From Candidatus Anaerobiospirillum pullicola (GTDB lineage: Bacteria; Pseudomonadota; Gammaproteobacteria; Enterobacterales; Succinivibrionaceae), in NCBI GenBank assembly GCA_018884035.1, contig JAHLFE010000163.1, positions 1 through 64,000 of the forward strand: a stretch of DNA of 64,000 nucleotides, read 5' to 3'. Numbering within the stretch: the first letter of the stretch is position 1; the number at the start of each line of letters is the position of its first letter. Positions 51,129 through 61,586 of the stretch are shown in pieces. Below the pieces are notes generated by a model that ran no database searches, had not been told where the DNA came from, and was given only the letters and a program-made list of their open reading frames with translations. The translations under genes were made by a program, and so were the position numbers.

Positions 51129-54100
51129 CTACAACACAAAACGTGGATTGATACCATTGAGGTCGATAGCGCCGCTATCCATGAAATACTTCACTTTAGC
51201 GCCGGAGATGGTCTTTAAGTACATCCTAAAGTAAGGCGTGTAATCGCGGCCATCCTCAGACTCAACGCGCTCGAGCTCAAAGCTCTCCACGTTCTTAAGC
51301 TGTGGCAAGTTGCGCTTGATAAAGGCCACCGGATAAGGTGAATGCCGATTGACAGTCTTTAAGGTCACGTTAAAGTGCGCGCGCTCAATATTGAGCTTAC
51401 GCAGCAAGCCCTCAAAGCCACGGCTAAAGCGCTCACGCACCACCGCAATGTTCTTTTCCAGCGCCTCGTTGAGCAGCAGGCTGAGCTTGTTCTCTGCCTC
51501 ATTGCGCTGCTCCTCAAAGTACTGGTTAAGAGGCGTTGTCACAGCCTCAGCATAACGCTCTTGGAAGAGCGAGCTAATGAGCGCTTGCTTCTCTGCTTCG
51601 TACTTATCGTTGCCACCGAAGAGTGACTTGAGGCCCGTTGGCTTTTCGACCTTGGTTTCCGCCTCCGCCGTCACCGCCGCTTGCAGCTGCTGCTCAAGGT
51701 TCTGCTTGTAGGCCATGAGCGTTGGGTTGGTCAGGGCTGCTGTGGTTGCATCTGTGCTAGCGCTAGCGCTGTTACCACTGCCATTGCCATCATTACCACC
51801 AAAGCCCTCATAAGCTTGCAGCAGAGGCTCCACCGCTGCGCGGTAGTGATCTTGAATCTCAAAGTCGAGCTGCTCGATCATGGCCATAACGCCCTCGCGG
51901 CTTAAGTCACGGTAGTAGAGCGCTAAGGCCTTTTTCACCTTTTTGATGTCATCGACGCTGTTGTAAGCCTCGATCTTAAAAAGCGGGGTCGACTCCATGT
52001 TTGGGTCGTCCAATAAGCGGCAGCCGAGCTCAACCGAGAGCTGCGTCTTAAAGGACTCGTCCGTGCGGTGGTAAGGCACAAAGTTCGACTCCTCGTCCTC
52101 CTCGGAGGTCACGTTCTTACGCGCCACCATGGCCGAAGACTCGTACTTATAGAGCACGGCCTCATCGCTGATCATGTTGGTATTGTCGATAATACCAACG
52201 TAGTGAGCGTTGTTGGTAACGTCCTCAGGGTAGGAGTAGAAGCGGAAGTTAGGGAACTTGTCGTGCGACAGGCGCAGGTAGCACAAAAGCGCTCCCACCG
52301 AGGCGGTGGTCTTTGGGTCGCCAATGAACTCACCGTCACGCTTGAATGGGTACCACGTATCGCAGCGATAGGAGTGCATTGGCACCACGCGCGCACTTGG
52401 CAAGTTAAGCCGCTGCAGGAAGAAGGAACGAATGCCAGGCAACTTTGAGGAGCGCCCCGTAAGTAAGAGCAAGTCGCAATCGTAGGTGGTAAGCACCTCA
52501 CAGAGCTTCGCGAGGATACGGCAGAGATTGAACTTGCGGCCCTCCATCAGCGTGCGGTTGATTCTGGCGATATCAAAGCTCAGCTTGAAATCCATAATGG
52601 AGAAGCCGCGCAGGTACTGGCCCATGATGTTATCAACAAAGGCCACCACCTCTGGGTTTGGCATCTCACAAGGCCCTGGGCGCTTGACGTTAATTGGCAG
52701 CGCAGGGTTACTCTCGGTATCGCAGAGGAAGTCGCGTACTGAGCCCTTAACGATGCAGGTGTTGGCAAAAGGATCGAGGTTCTCGAGGTGGAAAAGCAGC
52801 TTGTACGCAATCTTGACGAGAATTTGCTGCGTCAGCTGCGAGCGTAACATCTCGTTACGCACATTACCGCTGTTCACCTCACCTACCAGTTGCTGCAGCA
52901 CTGGCTTAAAGTTGATGTTATAACGCACTAAGGTCAGCGCTAAGCGCGTCATGATGCACTCTTTGATGAGGTCGTGCAGGATGTCATCACCAGCGATCTT
53001 AAAACCGTCGGTAAAGACCTCATGAGGAATGATGTCCGCAGCGTAAGACGGGACGTCACGCTTAAAGGTGTAGTCCTTTATCACAAGGTCGGTGGTGCCA
53101 CCGCCAATATCGAGCGAGGCGATACGGGCTGAGAGCAGCGCATCACCATCGGCATCAACGAGGCGCTCCGCGATACGCGAGCGCACGGTTGGACGGCGCA
53201 GACAGCTGATAAAGGCCTTACAGTTACCTTGGAAGGTCTTTTGGCTCTCATTGTAGATATAGACCACCTGCCCTGCTTCAGCCTCATTCCAGTCCATAAA
53301 GACCTCAGGCACTGGCGGCATTATTGGAGGGGCGGCATTGCCCACGCTTACGCTCACCTCAGCGGCACCAGCCCCTACACCTGCCCCAGCATCAGCAGCG
53401 CCTAAAGCACCAGCCGCTGCAGCTTCTTGCGCGGCCTTACGGGCGGCAGCACTGAAGTTAAACTCACGTGGAGAGCTCTCATCAAAGCCAAGGCTCTTCC
53501 AGATGATGCCTAAGGCCTGATAGACGCAATCGCGGTAGAGCTCTTTTTCCTCAGCAGGCATGCTCGGTGGCGTGGTGAGAATAATGGCCTTTAAGCGGCG
53601 TGGGGTATTCTTGGAGGTGCACTGCTCACGCTGCGCCACCGAGTTCATCTGCACCATGGCCTGGAGGATGATCTCAATGAGCATAAAGGTCATGGTGGAG
53701 TGATTGGAGTAGCAGGACTCTAAATTGTCAAAGACGTTATCATCCTCGTCTAAGGCAAAGTAGGCCTTACCATTGGTGTTAAAGAAGGTACCAATGCTGT
53801 TTAAGAAGGCTCGCTGCACTTGATCCTTTTGCTGGATATGCAGCTTCTTACTGTCGATTAAGTAAGAGTAGTTATTAAAGATCCAGCGATCGTTAGTGAG
53901 CGGATCGGTGTTCCACAGATAACGCTTGGGAGAGGTGATACCTGAAGTACCCTCGTTACCCTCACGATGGGCGGCTAAATTGGCCGCCTCGGTGCCGACA
54001 CGCACCATGGATGGCCAGTTAAAGGCATCAGGGCGTCCCGAGCGGGCGGAGCGGTTGTCGTAATCAAAGTCAGGCTTAGAGAACTCAATGCGACTGACAA

Positions 54101-55268
54101 AAGGCTCGGCATAGACCTGCTCAGGAGCATTGAGGTCACGTAAGGTGAGGACGTAGGTATCAGAGAAGTCGTCGTCACCGCGCGTCACATTAGGATGGTC
54201 TTCGACCATGATGCCGCAGGAGCGGGCGTTACCGATATCGAGGATGAGGCTGACATCGACGATCTTGGAGGTGGCGCTACCAGAGCTGTGCACTTGGTTA
54301 GCAATAAAGTGCACTGGGCGCGGCTCAATGATGAAGCCTAAGAAAGCCAGCACGTTTAAATAGTGCGCCTCGTGCATGTGATCCTGTACGATGAGATCTT
54401 GCAGCTCATCGTCGAGGCACTTTGGCTTTAAGCGCTCTTTGTAAAGGTCACGGAAGACGGCTTCGGCCCACTCGCGTACCCATGGCAGGCCGTTGTTAAC
54501 GCTTTTTAAGAAAGGCTGGCTCTTATCGGCGGTATAGGCGAGCTTAAAGCGCACACCGGACTCAACATCACGCTCGGTTGGCGCGAAGTAGCCCATGTTT
54601 TCATCGTAGTCTTGAGTGTTGGTATCAAAGGCTAACACCACACGGTAGTACTCGGTGCTGTTTCTGCCACCACCAACAACTACGCTGCCTGCTGTGCCGA
54701 CACCAGTGGCGCTTGCGCTGCTAGCGCCTAAAGCAGCGCCCGCCCCTTGAGGGCCGCCGATAACGGCCTGTGGTAAGGAGTCTTGAGGGGAGTCCTGATA
54801 GTGTACGGCATTAGGGCGCACCGCGATCTTTTGGCCGTGAGCGATTTGGTATTGCTCGATGGCTTGGGGGTCGGTGACCTTGACGATACGGGCGCGTACC
54901 CAGTTAATAGGGCCGTAGGCGTGCTCTTGGATGTGTTCAGGGATATAGGGAACAGGGAACCAGACGCCGTTGTAGAGCTCGAGGGATTGCTTGAGCGGGA
55001 CGACGTAGGTAGCGTTATTGATATCGACGGGGCGATCGTTAATTGGATCGAAGTAGGTGATATCAGAGGAGATTTTAGGGACGAGGCGAATCAGAGGCTC
55101 ATCTTTGGAGGCGGCGAAGCGGACGAAGTATCCGTTTTCGATGGCTCTGATGGTACTCAGATTGTCTTTACTTTTCCAATCGACCATGGCGTCACAGTCG
55201 ATGAACTGGATACCAGAGTTTTGGACTAATTCGATATTGCCATCGATAGGAACCACTTCAGGGTACAT
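51129..55268 (-). CDS. srfB: SrfB-like virulence factor (ASKHA/actin-like ATPase fold)
   Basis: VSLILDIGNARSCGIMVED (phosphate 1), IASLDIGGGTTDLVIKDY (phosphate 2), LLLLTGRSSKLPGIRSFF (adenosine motif), HSYRCDTWYPF; AAGGAG SD. Confidence 0.85.
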   Translation of the reverse strand: MYPEVVPIDGNIELVQNSGIQFIDCDAMVDWKSKDNLSTIRAIENGYFVRFAASKDEPLIRLVPKISSDITYFDPINDRPVDINNATYVVPLKQSLELYNGVWFPVPYIPEHIQEHAYGPINWVRARIVKVTDPQAIEQYQIAHGQKIAVRPNAVHYQDSPQDSLPQAVIGGPQGAGAALGASSASATGVGTAGSVVVGGGRNSTEYYRVVLAFDTNTQDYDENMGYFAPTERDVESGVRFKLAYTADKSQPFLKSVNNGLPWVREWAEAVFRDLYKERLKPKCLDDELQDLIVQDHMHEAHYLNVLAFLGFIIEPRPVHFIANQVHSSGSATSKIVDVSLILDIGNARSCGIMVEDHPNVTRGDDDFSDTYVLTLRDLNAPEQVYAEPFVSRIEFSKPDFDYDNRSARSGRPDAFNWPSMVRVGTEAANLAAHREGNEGTSGITSPKRYLWNTDPLTNDRWIFNNYSYLIDSKKLHIQQKDQVQRAFLNSIGTFFNTNGKAYFALDEDDNVFDNLESCYSNHSTMTFMLIEIILQAMVQMNSVAQREQCTSKNTPRRLKAIILTTPPSMPAEEKELYRDCVYQALGIIWKSLGFDESSPREFNFSAAARKAAQEAAAAGALGAADAGAGVGAGAAEVSVSVGNAAPPIMPPVPEVFMDWNEAEAGQVVYIYNESQKTFQGNCKAFISCLRRPTVRSRIAERLVDADGDALLSARIASLDIGGGTTDLVIKDYTFKRDVPSYAADIIPHEVFTDGFKIAGDDILHDLIKECIMTRLALTLVRYNINFKPVLQQLVGEVNSGNVRNEMLRSQLTQQILVKIAYKLLFHLENLDPFANTCIVKGSVRDFLCDTESNPALPINVKRPGPCEMPNPEVVAFVDNIMGQYLRGFSIMDFKLSFDIARINRTLMEGRKFNLCRILAKLCEVLTTYDCDLLLLTGRSSKLPGIRSFFLQRLNLPSARVVPMHSYRCDTWYPFKRDGEFIGDPKTTASVGALLCYLRLSHDKFPNFRFYSYPEDVTNNAHYVGIIDNTNMISDEAVLYKYESSAMVARKNVTSEEDEESNFVPYHRTDESFKTQLSVELGCRLLDDPNMESTPLFKIEAYNSVDDIKKVKKALALYYRDLSREGVMAMIEQLDFEIQDHYRAAVEPLLQAYEGFGGNDGNGSGNSASASTDATTAALTNPTLMAYKQNLEQQLQAAVTAEAETKVEKPTGLKSLFGGNDKYEAEKQALISSLFQERYAEAVTTPLNQYFEEQRNEAENKLSLLLNEALEKNIAVVRERFSRGFEGLLRKLNIERAHFNVTLKTVNRHSPYPVAFIKRNLPQLKNVESFELERVESEDGRDYTPYFRMYLKTISGAKVKYFMDSGAIDLNGINPRFVL

Positions 55269-55991
55269 GAAGACTCCTTACCAAGATGTCTGATTGCAGC
55301 ACGAGGAGCACAAGACGTATTCGTTTGCGATTGGGGGCGTGAAGGGAGAGGCTAAAGTAGCGGGAGTGGAGAGAGTGTGGGAGTGGCGGTAGTGTTTGGA
55401 GTGCAGGGAGTTTACGCCAAGGCAAACAGAGGGCACGTTGCGAGGGTTATTTTAGCATTTGCGTTTGCGGTGGAATGAGTGGCTAGCTCACGCTTTTGTT
55501 GCAAGATAGTTTGTGGGTAAAGGCTTGGTGACTTGGGACAAGCTAATTGCGATGACGCCCTGAGTACGCTCTAGAGCTAGCTGGCGGTAAGAGTGTGGTG
55601 GATGCTAAGTTAAGACTTAAAAGAAGATAGCTGCGCTACTCTGGGGCACACAAAGGAAGATGCAGCCGCCATTGCAGCACGGCTGGGGGACGCTGGTATT
55701 TATCCAACCAAGTACAGCACAGTACAGTACAGTACAAGCACTTACGCCCTAACTCCGACCACTCTGGGTAAGAGGACTTAATACCAATCACCAGAACCTC
55801 CGACAACCACTACTGCCAGCCTCATATTGGCGTAGATATGACCGTCCTCAATACTCCAGCTAATCCCCTTACAGCCCCTATAAGCCCCATCTTGCAAGGA
55901 TCAGCTCACTCAGCTCCGAGTATGGGCTGGCTATACGTTAAAATAGCGCCTAAGGCGTTTTGGGTAAGAACTTATCGATGGTTGAGCTTCT

Positions 55992-57248
55992 ATGGCCAAT
56001 AGTGAACATACAGAGACCGCGCTAGAAAACCTGCCAACCATCCCTATGGGAGTTTCTGATTGGGGCAGTTTGCAAGATGGCAATTATTTAGTCGTCGACA
56101 AGACCGCCAAACTTAAGAAACTGGTGGCCTACCGCTCTGTATTCTTAGCCCGCCCACGTCGCATGGGTAAATCTACCTTGTGCTCTATGCTCTATGAGAT
56201 GTTCGCTCACGGTAAGGAGAGCTTTGCGGGCCAAGCCATTTATGAGCTGTGGACAGAAAAGACTTACCCCGTGATTCTCCTGTCGTTTAAGACCATTGCT
56301 GTGAAAAACGCCAATGATTTTGAGATTTCTCTTAGAGAGACATTGGTTGCTGCTTTCAGTGAGGCTGGCTTTCCAGAGGTGAAAAGCTTTGAGCAGAGTA
56401 GAACTCTCAATGGGTTCTTACGCCAATTTAACAGTATTGCGCAACAGCACAAGCTGGTGTTCTTGATCGATGAGTGGGACTACTCGCTGTCTCACAGCGA
56501 CGACAATGCAGAGGCTTTCAACATCTTCATGGGGGTGCTTGAAATCTTCTACTCTTGGCTGCGTGAGTTGCCAAAACTACGTTTTGTTTTGGTCACTGGT
56601 ATCATGCGCTACCGTGAGACCTCATTGTTCACAGGACAGGATATCCAAGACCTGAGCATGGATCCTGACTTTGCAGACTTGTTGGGCTATACCCAAGAAG
56701 AGATTAAGCAGGCTTTTGCTCAGTACATTCCGCTTGCAGCTGCACGTATGCATATCACCGAGGAGCAACTGCTGGAGCAGCTACAGCTCTATTACGCTGG
56801 CTTTTGCTTTGACTACGATGCCTTTATCGAGGTGTATTGCCCGTATGCCATTAACCGGTTCTTCTCTGTGGTAAAGTCGAGGAACAAAGTACCTTACTTT
56901 GGCAGCTACTGGATGCGCAGTGCTAATGCCTCCTCAGCTTTAAGCACCTACGTGCGCAAGCATGCTCTGAAGCAAGATGAGCTCAAGGAGCTGTGCGAGC
57001 AACAGTTCACTTTGTCTTATGCTGAGCTCAATGCGGCCAATTACTTCGGCCCAGCAACGTTTAAGCAGCTGTTGGTGCAGGCGGGCTATTTCTCCATCAA
57101 GTCTATTGCTGGGAATGAGCTTGATGATGCTGATGATCCAGATGACCCTGAGCAGCGCAAGTTCAATTGCGCTATTACCAACAAAGATGTGGCCAAGGAA
57201 TTTGTCCCTGTGCTGAAGCAATACTTGCAGGAACTCGAGCTTAGGTGA
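55992..57248 (+). CDS. AAA-ATPase-like protein, truncated before the PD-(D/E)XK domain
   Basis: Strong similarity to residues ~40-430 of the 43691 protein (FLARPRRMGKSTLCSMLYEMFAHGK, TGIMRYRETSLFTGQDIQDLSMDP) but lacks the GRCDLVAV...PIELKC region. Confidence 0.88.
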   Translation: MANSEHTETALENLPTIPMGVSDWGSLQDGNYLVVDKTAKLKKLVAYRSVFLARPRRMGKSTLCSMLYEMFAHGKESFAGQAIYELWTEKTYPVILLSFKTIAVKNANDFEISLRETLVAAFSEAGFPEVKSFEQSRTLNGFLRQFNSIAQQHKLVFLIDEWDYSLSHSDDNAEAFNIFMGVLEIFYSWLRELPKLRFVLVTGIMRYRETSLFTGQDIQDLSMDPDFADLLGYTQEEIKQAFAQYIPLAAARMHITEEQLLEQLQLYYAGFCFDYDAFIEVYCPYAINRFFSVVKSRNKVPYFGSYWMRSANASSALSTYVRKHALKQDELKELCEQQFTLSYAELNAANYFGPATFKQLLVQAGYFSIKSIAGNELDDADDPDDPEQRKFNCAITNKDVAKEFVPVLKQYLQELELR

Positions 57249-58092
57249 GATGCGCTTGCACACAAGCACACCGCCTCTTGATGAAGCGCAGGGCTTAGAG
57301 CTATTGCCACAGCATGGCACTAACGCAGATAAACATCAGCTTGTTGCATTGGTGTGGGCGACCCTGTACTTCATGCTCTGTGCGGTGATTCAAGATAGTA
57401 GAAACAGCTACCCGTACCCGCCCTCCACCTCAGAGCAAAGCCACACCTGCCATACACGCGCCTTAAAACTGCCCTGCACAACGCCGAGCTTCATAACCTC
57501 ATCCCTCATGGTGCTTAAGCTATGCAAACACCGCTTAGAAGCTCTATAGCTGCTACTCAACACTGATCTCCACGTGGCATTGGCGCACACCAAGATTCCT
57601 CTAAAGCCATGGCGGGCTCCAGTTACAGAAGTTACAGGTATGCCCACCTGCCTCTATTTTTCACGTGAAAAAAGCACCTCAAACACGTCTCTGCCCTCGC
57701 CTTTTGGCCGCCAGCAAGGCCAATGCCATTTGGCCTGCCTTTACCGCCGTTTTGCGCATACTCCTGATAAATAAGCCACAACAGAGCAGTTCCCAGCATA
57801 CGTCTAAAGAATGCCATCCCCGTAAGCACACCGAGCAAGTTTATGTGACACCCCACTCTTTAGGCAAAGCATCATCCCCCTCACCAAAGCGATAAATATC
57901 GGCAAAAGCAATGCTCCTGCTCGTCTGCTATTCACACTAGGACAGCAAGATACATAAGGTCACGTCACTTTTGCGGGGGTGTTCATGAAAACCCACCTCC
58001 TACTCTAGAGGAAAGGCCCACACGGGTTCGCTTACCGTTAAGCGCCTCCGTGCCTTACTGGTTTGTTTCATTCCCTCAACAAGGAGTAAGAG

Positions 58093-59391
58093 ATGAAGTA
58101 TCTGTCGGCGTTTCCTTTCGCGCCAAGTAACCTGAGTGCGTGCAGCACTGAGCCCCTGCCAAGCAGCTGTGGCCAGCTCACCGCACATTGCAGTGATCCC
58201 GTCAGTGACTTTGAGCTTAACCCTCAATTCGACACCTTATTTGGTGACCTCATCCCTGAGGAGCCATGGGACGCCACTACCGAGCCAGAGTTACCAACAG
58301 GCTCCCCAACCGCTATCAACGAAAGCACCACGCCGCTTACAGCAGAAAAGCAGCACCGTGCTGAGTTTAAGGCAGAGCCTGTGGAGTTCACTTTCCTACA
58401 AGTGCCTTTATTCACCCGCTATGCTCCGGCTGGCCTGACCTTACATCCACTGGTCACGCTCTTAGACCAAGCTGAGATCGCTACCCCAACGCACATCCCA
58501 TTACCGGTGTTGCAAGCACCAAGTGCGGAGCATGTCGCCAACATTGCAGCCGCCTTCTCTGGCAACAGTAATAGCAGCTACAGCCGTAATGGCAATGGCT
58601 TTAGCCGTAATGGCGGTGGTAGTGGCAGTTATCACCACGGCAATGGCAGCGGCAATAGCAGCAGCAATGGCAATGGCAATGGCAATAGCAATGGCCATGG
58701 ATGGAACAGCGGTAATGGCAGTAATGGTGGCAGCTACAAGCGCCAGAGCCGAGAGAACAAGGCCTCCCCTTACAAGCCAAAGGACAGCGAGCCCCAGTTC
58801 CAGATTGTGCGCCACATCGGCGTGGTGTACGTTAACCCACGCTCTGGCTGGAGGATGGAGCTTAATGTGGTGAGCTGGAATTATGGCCCCGCACAATACG
58901 ACATCCGCGAATGGTCACCTGACCACAAGCGTATGGGCCGTGGTATCACCTTAGATGAGGGCAAGTTCATTAATCTCTTTGCGGTCATGACCTCGGAGAT
59001 AGAGCACTTTGTGGGGCAGGATGCCTCCAACCAAGAGATGCCACCAGCCCAGACCAGCGCTGTGGCTAGTGTAACAGCTGTGGCAACAGAGCCAGCCTCC
59101 GTCACTGCACCAGTAGCTGCACCAGCAACAGCTCCTAAGGCGGTGACTGCTTCCCAGCCAGCGCCTGTCAAGACAGCGGCAAACACACCACAGACCAGAG
59201 CCGCGCCCGCCCCTGTGGCAACAACACCGCAGCTTGATAACGTCACGCCAGCGGTAACAGTGAAGCCAGCGCTATTAGATGCAACATCAACGGCTAAGAG
59301 CGCACCTCACACCAGCACTTCTGCTCCACATCCTGTTGCTGCCTCAGCTACGGTGCAACAAGGTAGCGTCGCTGCTACCAGCAGCCATTAG
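58093..59391 (+). CDS. YdbC/PC4-like ssDNA-binding domain protein with long low-complexity flanks
   Basis: WRMELNVVSWNYGPAQYDIREWSPDHKRMGRGITLDEGKF matches the PC4/YdbC domain layout; preceded by an N/G/S-rich tract and followed by an A/T/P-rich tail. Confidence 0.75.
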   Translation: MKYLSAFPFAPSNLSACSTEPLPSSCGQLTAHCSDPVSDFELNPQFDTLFGDLIPEEPWDATTEPELPTGSPTAINESTTPLTAEKQHRAEFKAEPVEFTFLQVPLFTRYAPAGLTLHPLVTLLDQAEIATPTHIPLPVLQAPSAEHVANIAAAFSGNSNSSYSRNGNGFSRNGGGSGSYHHGNGSGNSSSNGNGNGNSNGHGWNSGNGSNGGSYKRQSRENKASPYKPKDSEPQFQIVRHIGVVYVNPRSGWRMELNVVSWNYGPAQYDIREWSPDHKRMGRGITLDEGKFINLFAVMTSEIEHFVGQDASNQEMPPAQTSAVASVTAVATEPASVTAPVAAPATAPKAVTASQPAPVKTAANTPQTRAAPAPVATTPQLDNVTPAVTVKPALLDATSTAKSAPHTSTSAPHPVAASATVQQGSVAATSSH

Positions 59392-59411
59392 CGGCCAAAG
59401 ATGAGCAAGTC

Positions 59412-59861
59412 ATGATCATGACTGCGGCCACTGCGGTGGCCCCTCTTTTACGTCCGCACAAGCTGCAGCACTCCGTGGTTAGCGTTAATGCGCTCCCTCC
59501 CGAACCTCTCTGGCAACAGGTACCGCCACCGACCTTAAAGCGCAGCAGCAGTGAGCAGCACAACAAGCTATCCTTAGTAAACACTACTGAAGACAGCGCT
59601 ACCGCTACTGCTGCCAATGAGGCTATAGCCGCCATTTTGGCCTCACCTAAAAAGCGGGTACAGCTCTCCGCACGGCACATTAGAGCTCTTACCGAGGTTG
59701 CCCCTAACTCTGAGCATGCGCTGAAGCTCGATGCCCGTGAGGTACAACGCATAGCAAACTTTATCGCGCAACTTGGTAACGGGGAGCCGCTCACTCCGCC
59801 TCGCCATGCTTTAGATGACTTAGTGGGGGCGATTAGAGCGGTGCGCCAGACGCATTTTTAG
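59412..59861 (+). CDS. Hypothetical protein downstream of PC4-like gene
   Basis: 149-aa ORF, co-directional, 20-bp gap, plausible composition; no family recognised. Confidence 0.45.
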   Translation: MIMTAATAVAPLLRPHKLQHSVVSVNALPPEPLWQQVPPPTLKRSSSEQHNKLSLVNTTEDSATATAANEAIAAILASPKKRVQLSARHIRALTEVAPNSEHALKLDAREVQRIANFIAQLGNGEPLTPPRHALDDLVGAIRAVRQTHF

Positions 59862-60764
59862 CCCTCACCCAACTACAGTTCTGCCTACCTCCACACATAC
59901 CAGCGCCGCCACCAGACTGCGCTCAGCTCACTCCCATCATCCCACCATTATTGCCGCCTGCCAGCCTACCGCCTGCCTTGTAGCCAACCTATCTTTTCTT
60001 TTCGCAGCAGCTCCTTTCTTTCTGTACTTACCTGCTACCACCCTACGCTTTACAGTGCCTGTGAGCAGGCCCCCTATCACCAGCACCTAACTGCATGTGG
60101 CAGCACGGTTCGCTCTCCATAGCCCCTAAAACCTCTATAGCACGCACGTGGAGCAAGAGTAACAACTTACTACCCTTGAAAATGGTTGTCCTCTGGCTAA
60201 GGCCGAAAATCAGGGATGTTGCGCGAATCAGCTCAGCAGCAGCTGCTGCTGCTGGCTTTTTTGGCTTTGTTGGCAACACTAAGTACATCCCAGCGACAGC
60301 GCATCACGCCGCCTTAGGTGAGGTGGTACAAAACAGGAGGTGCACTCGCGCCTATAGCGCGGTGCCACAGCACCAAGCAGGCCTCCAGTACGCACTTTCC
60401 AGAAACAAACGCAATGTTGCGCAAAAATGCGCAACATGTCTCACTTTGCGGAAATAAGCGCCGTAAACTTTTGCGTTTTGCGATGAAGCCCACACCACCC
60501 CACCTCTTCCTCCTGACCGCTTTTGCTAACATGAGTGCGGTTTAGTCTGCGCCCGTGGCTCTTCCACACCTCACTGCTTGAACATCATCTCCTGCTCTCC
60601 CACGTCTCCCCAACTCCGCTCACCACTCTTACCAGCAGTAAGTGTTTTCGCTATCCTTCAGCCTCTAAGGCAGAACTACCACAGCTCCCCACTAATGGCT
60701 TTGCCTGCTCTTGAACTTCTTACCCAAGTGTTAGCACAACTCTTGTTCACGGATCCTTAGTGTC

Positions 60765-61586
60765 ATGTCCCAAAATCTGCTTGCCTCGCTCCACAAAAAA
60801 GGTCTCAACCTCAAAGTGTACACCCCAGAATACGTGGCCAAACACCCTGATTTACAAGGCTTGCTCTCCGCGCGTTCTCATGTTGGTGGTACCCCACTGC
60901 TGCCTCCTGGTTTTGCATGGCCGCAAGCTCTTTGGCAAGAAGACGGCGCCAAGGACGAGAGCAATGTGCCGCTGATCTTTTCGGCGCAAATTGACCTCAG
61001 TGATATTCAAGGCTATGCCTGCGCTGCGCAGTTACCTGACCATGGCCTTTTGAGCTTCTTTAGCTGTGGTGACAACTACAACTACGTCGATCCTAACAGC
61101 TGTAAGGTGCTCTACTTTGAGGATGTGTCGTCCTTAGTGCCAACGCCAATGCCTGAGACTAAGGCTCAGCTTAAGTTGATACCTGAGTGCCGGTTCCAAG
61201 TGTTCTCAGAGCTAACGTTCATGTCTATTGGCGAGATTGAAGATGAAGTCAATCCGATCGTAACCAGCGATGGCCATACGCTGACAGAAGCAGAGCGCAC
61301 GCAACTCATCGACAACTACGAAGATTACCTTGAGCAGCTTATTGATGAGGGCAAATACGCAGAAGAGGACTTTTTGGAGTTTTTAGGTTACGGCTACTAC
61401 ATCCAAAATTGCCCACTGCAGCCTGGTTCGGTGCATCTGTTCACCCTCAACTCTGCTTATGACTCAGAAAAGATTGAGTGGATTTATACCATTGGTGATG
61501 CGGGCTCAATCTACTTTATGATCGACAGTGAAGACCTGAAAAAACACGACTTTAGCAAAGTCTTCTGTGAGAGCCAGTGCTTCTAA
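60765..61586 (+). CDS. DUF1963 (YwqG-like) protein
   Basis: SHVGGTPLLPPGFAWPQ...VPLIFSAQIDLSDIQGYACAAQLPDHGLLSFF matches the YwqG layout. Confidence 0.85.
   Translation: MSQNLLASLHKKGLNLKVYTPEYVAKHPDLQGLLSARSHVGGTPLLPPGFAWPQALWQEDGAKDESNVPLIFSAQIDLSDIQGYACAAQLPDHGLLSFFSCGDNYNYVDPNSCKVLYFEDVSSLVPTPMPETKAQLKLIPECRFQVFSELTFMSIGEIEDEVNPIVTSDGHTLTEAERTQLIDNYEDYLEQLIDEGKYAEEDFLEFLGYGYYIQNCPLQPGSVHLFTLNSAYDSEKIEWIYTIGDAGSIYFMIDSEDLKKHDFSKVFCESQCF

Noticed and set aside
58501-58896. 131-aa minus-strand ORF (AITAIAIAIA repeats)
   Set aside because: Antisense translation of the N/G/S-rich tract of the PC4-like gene.
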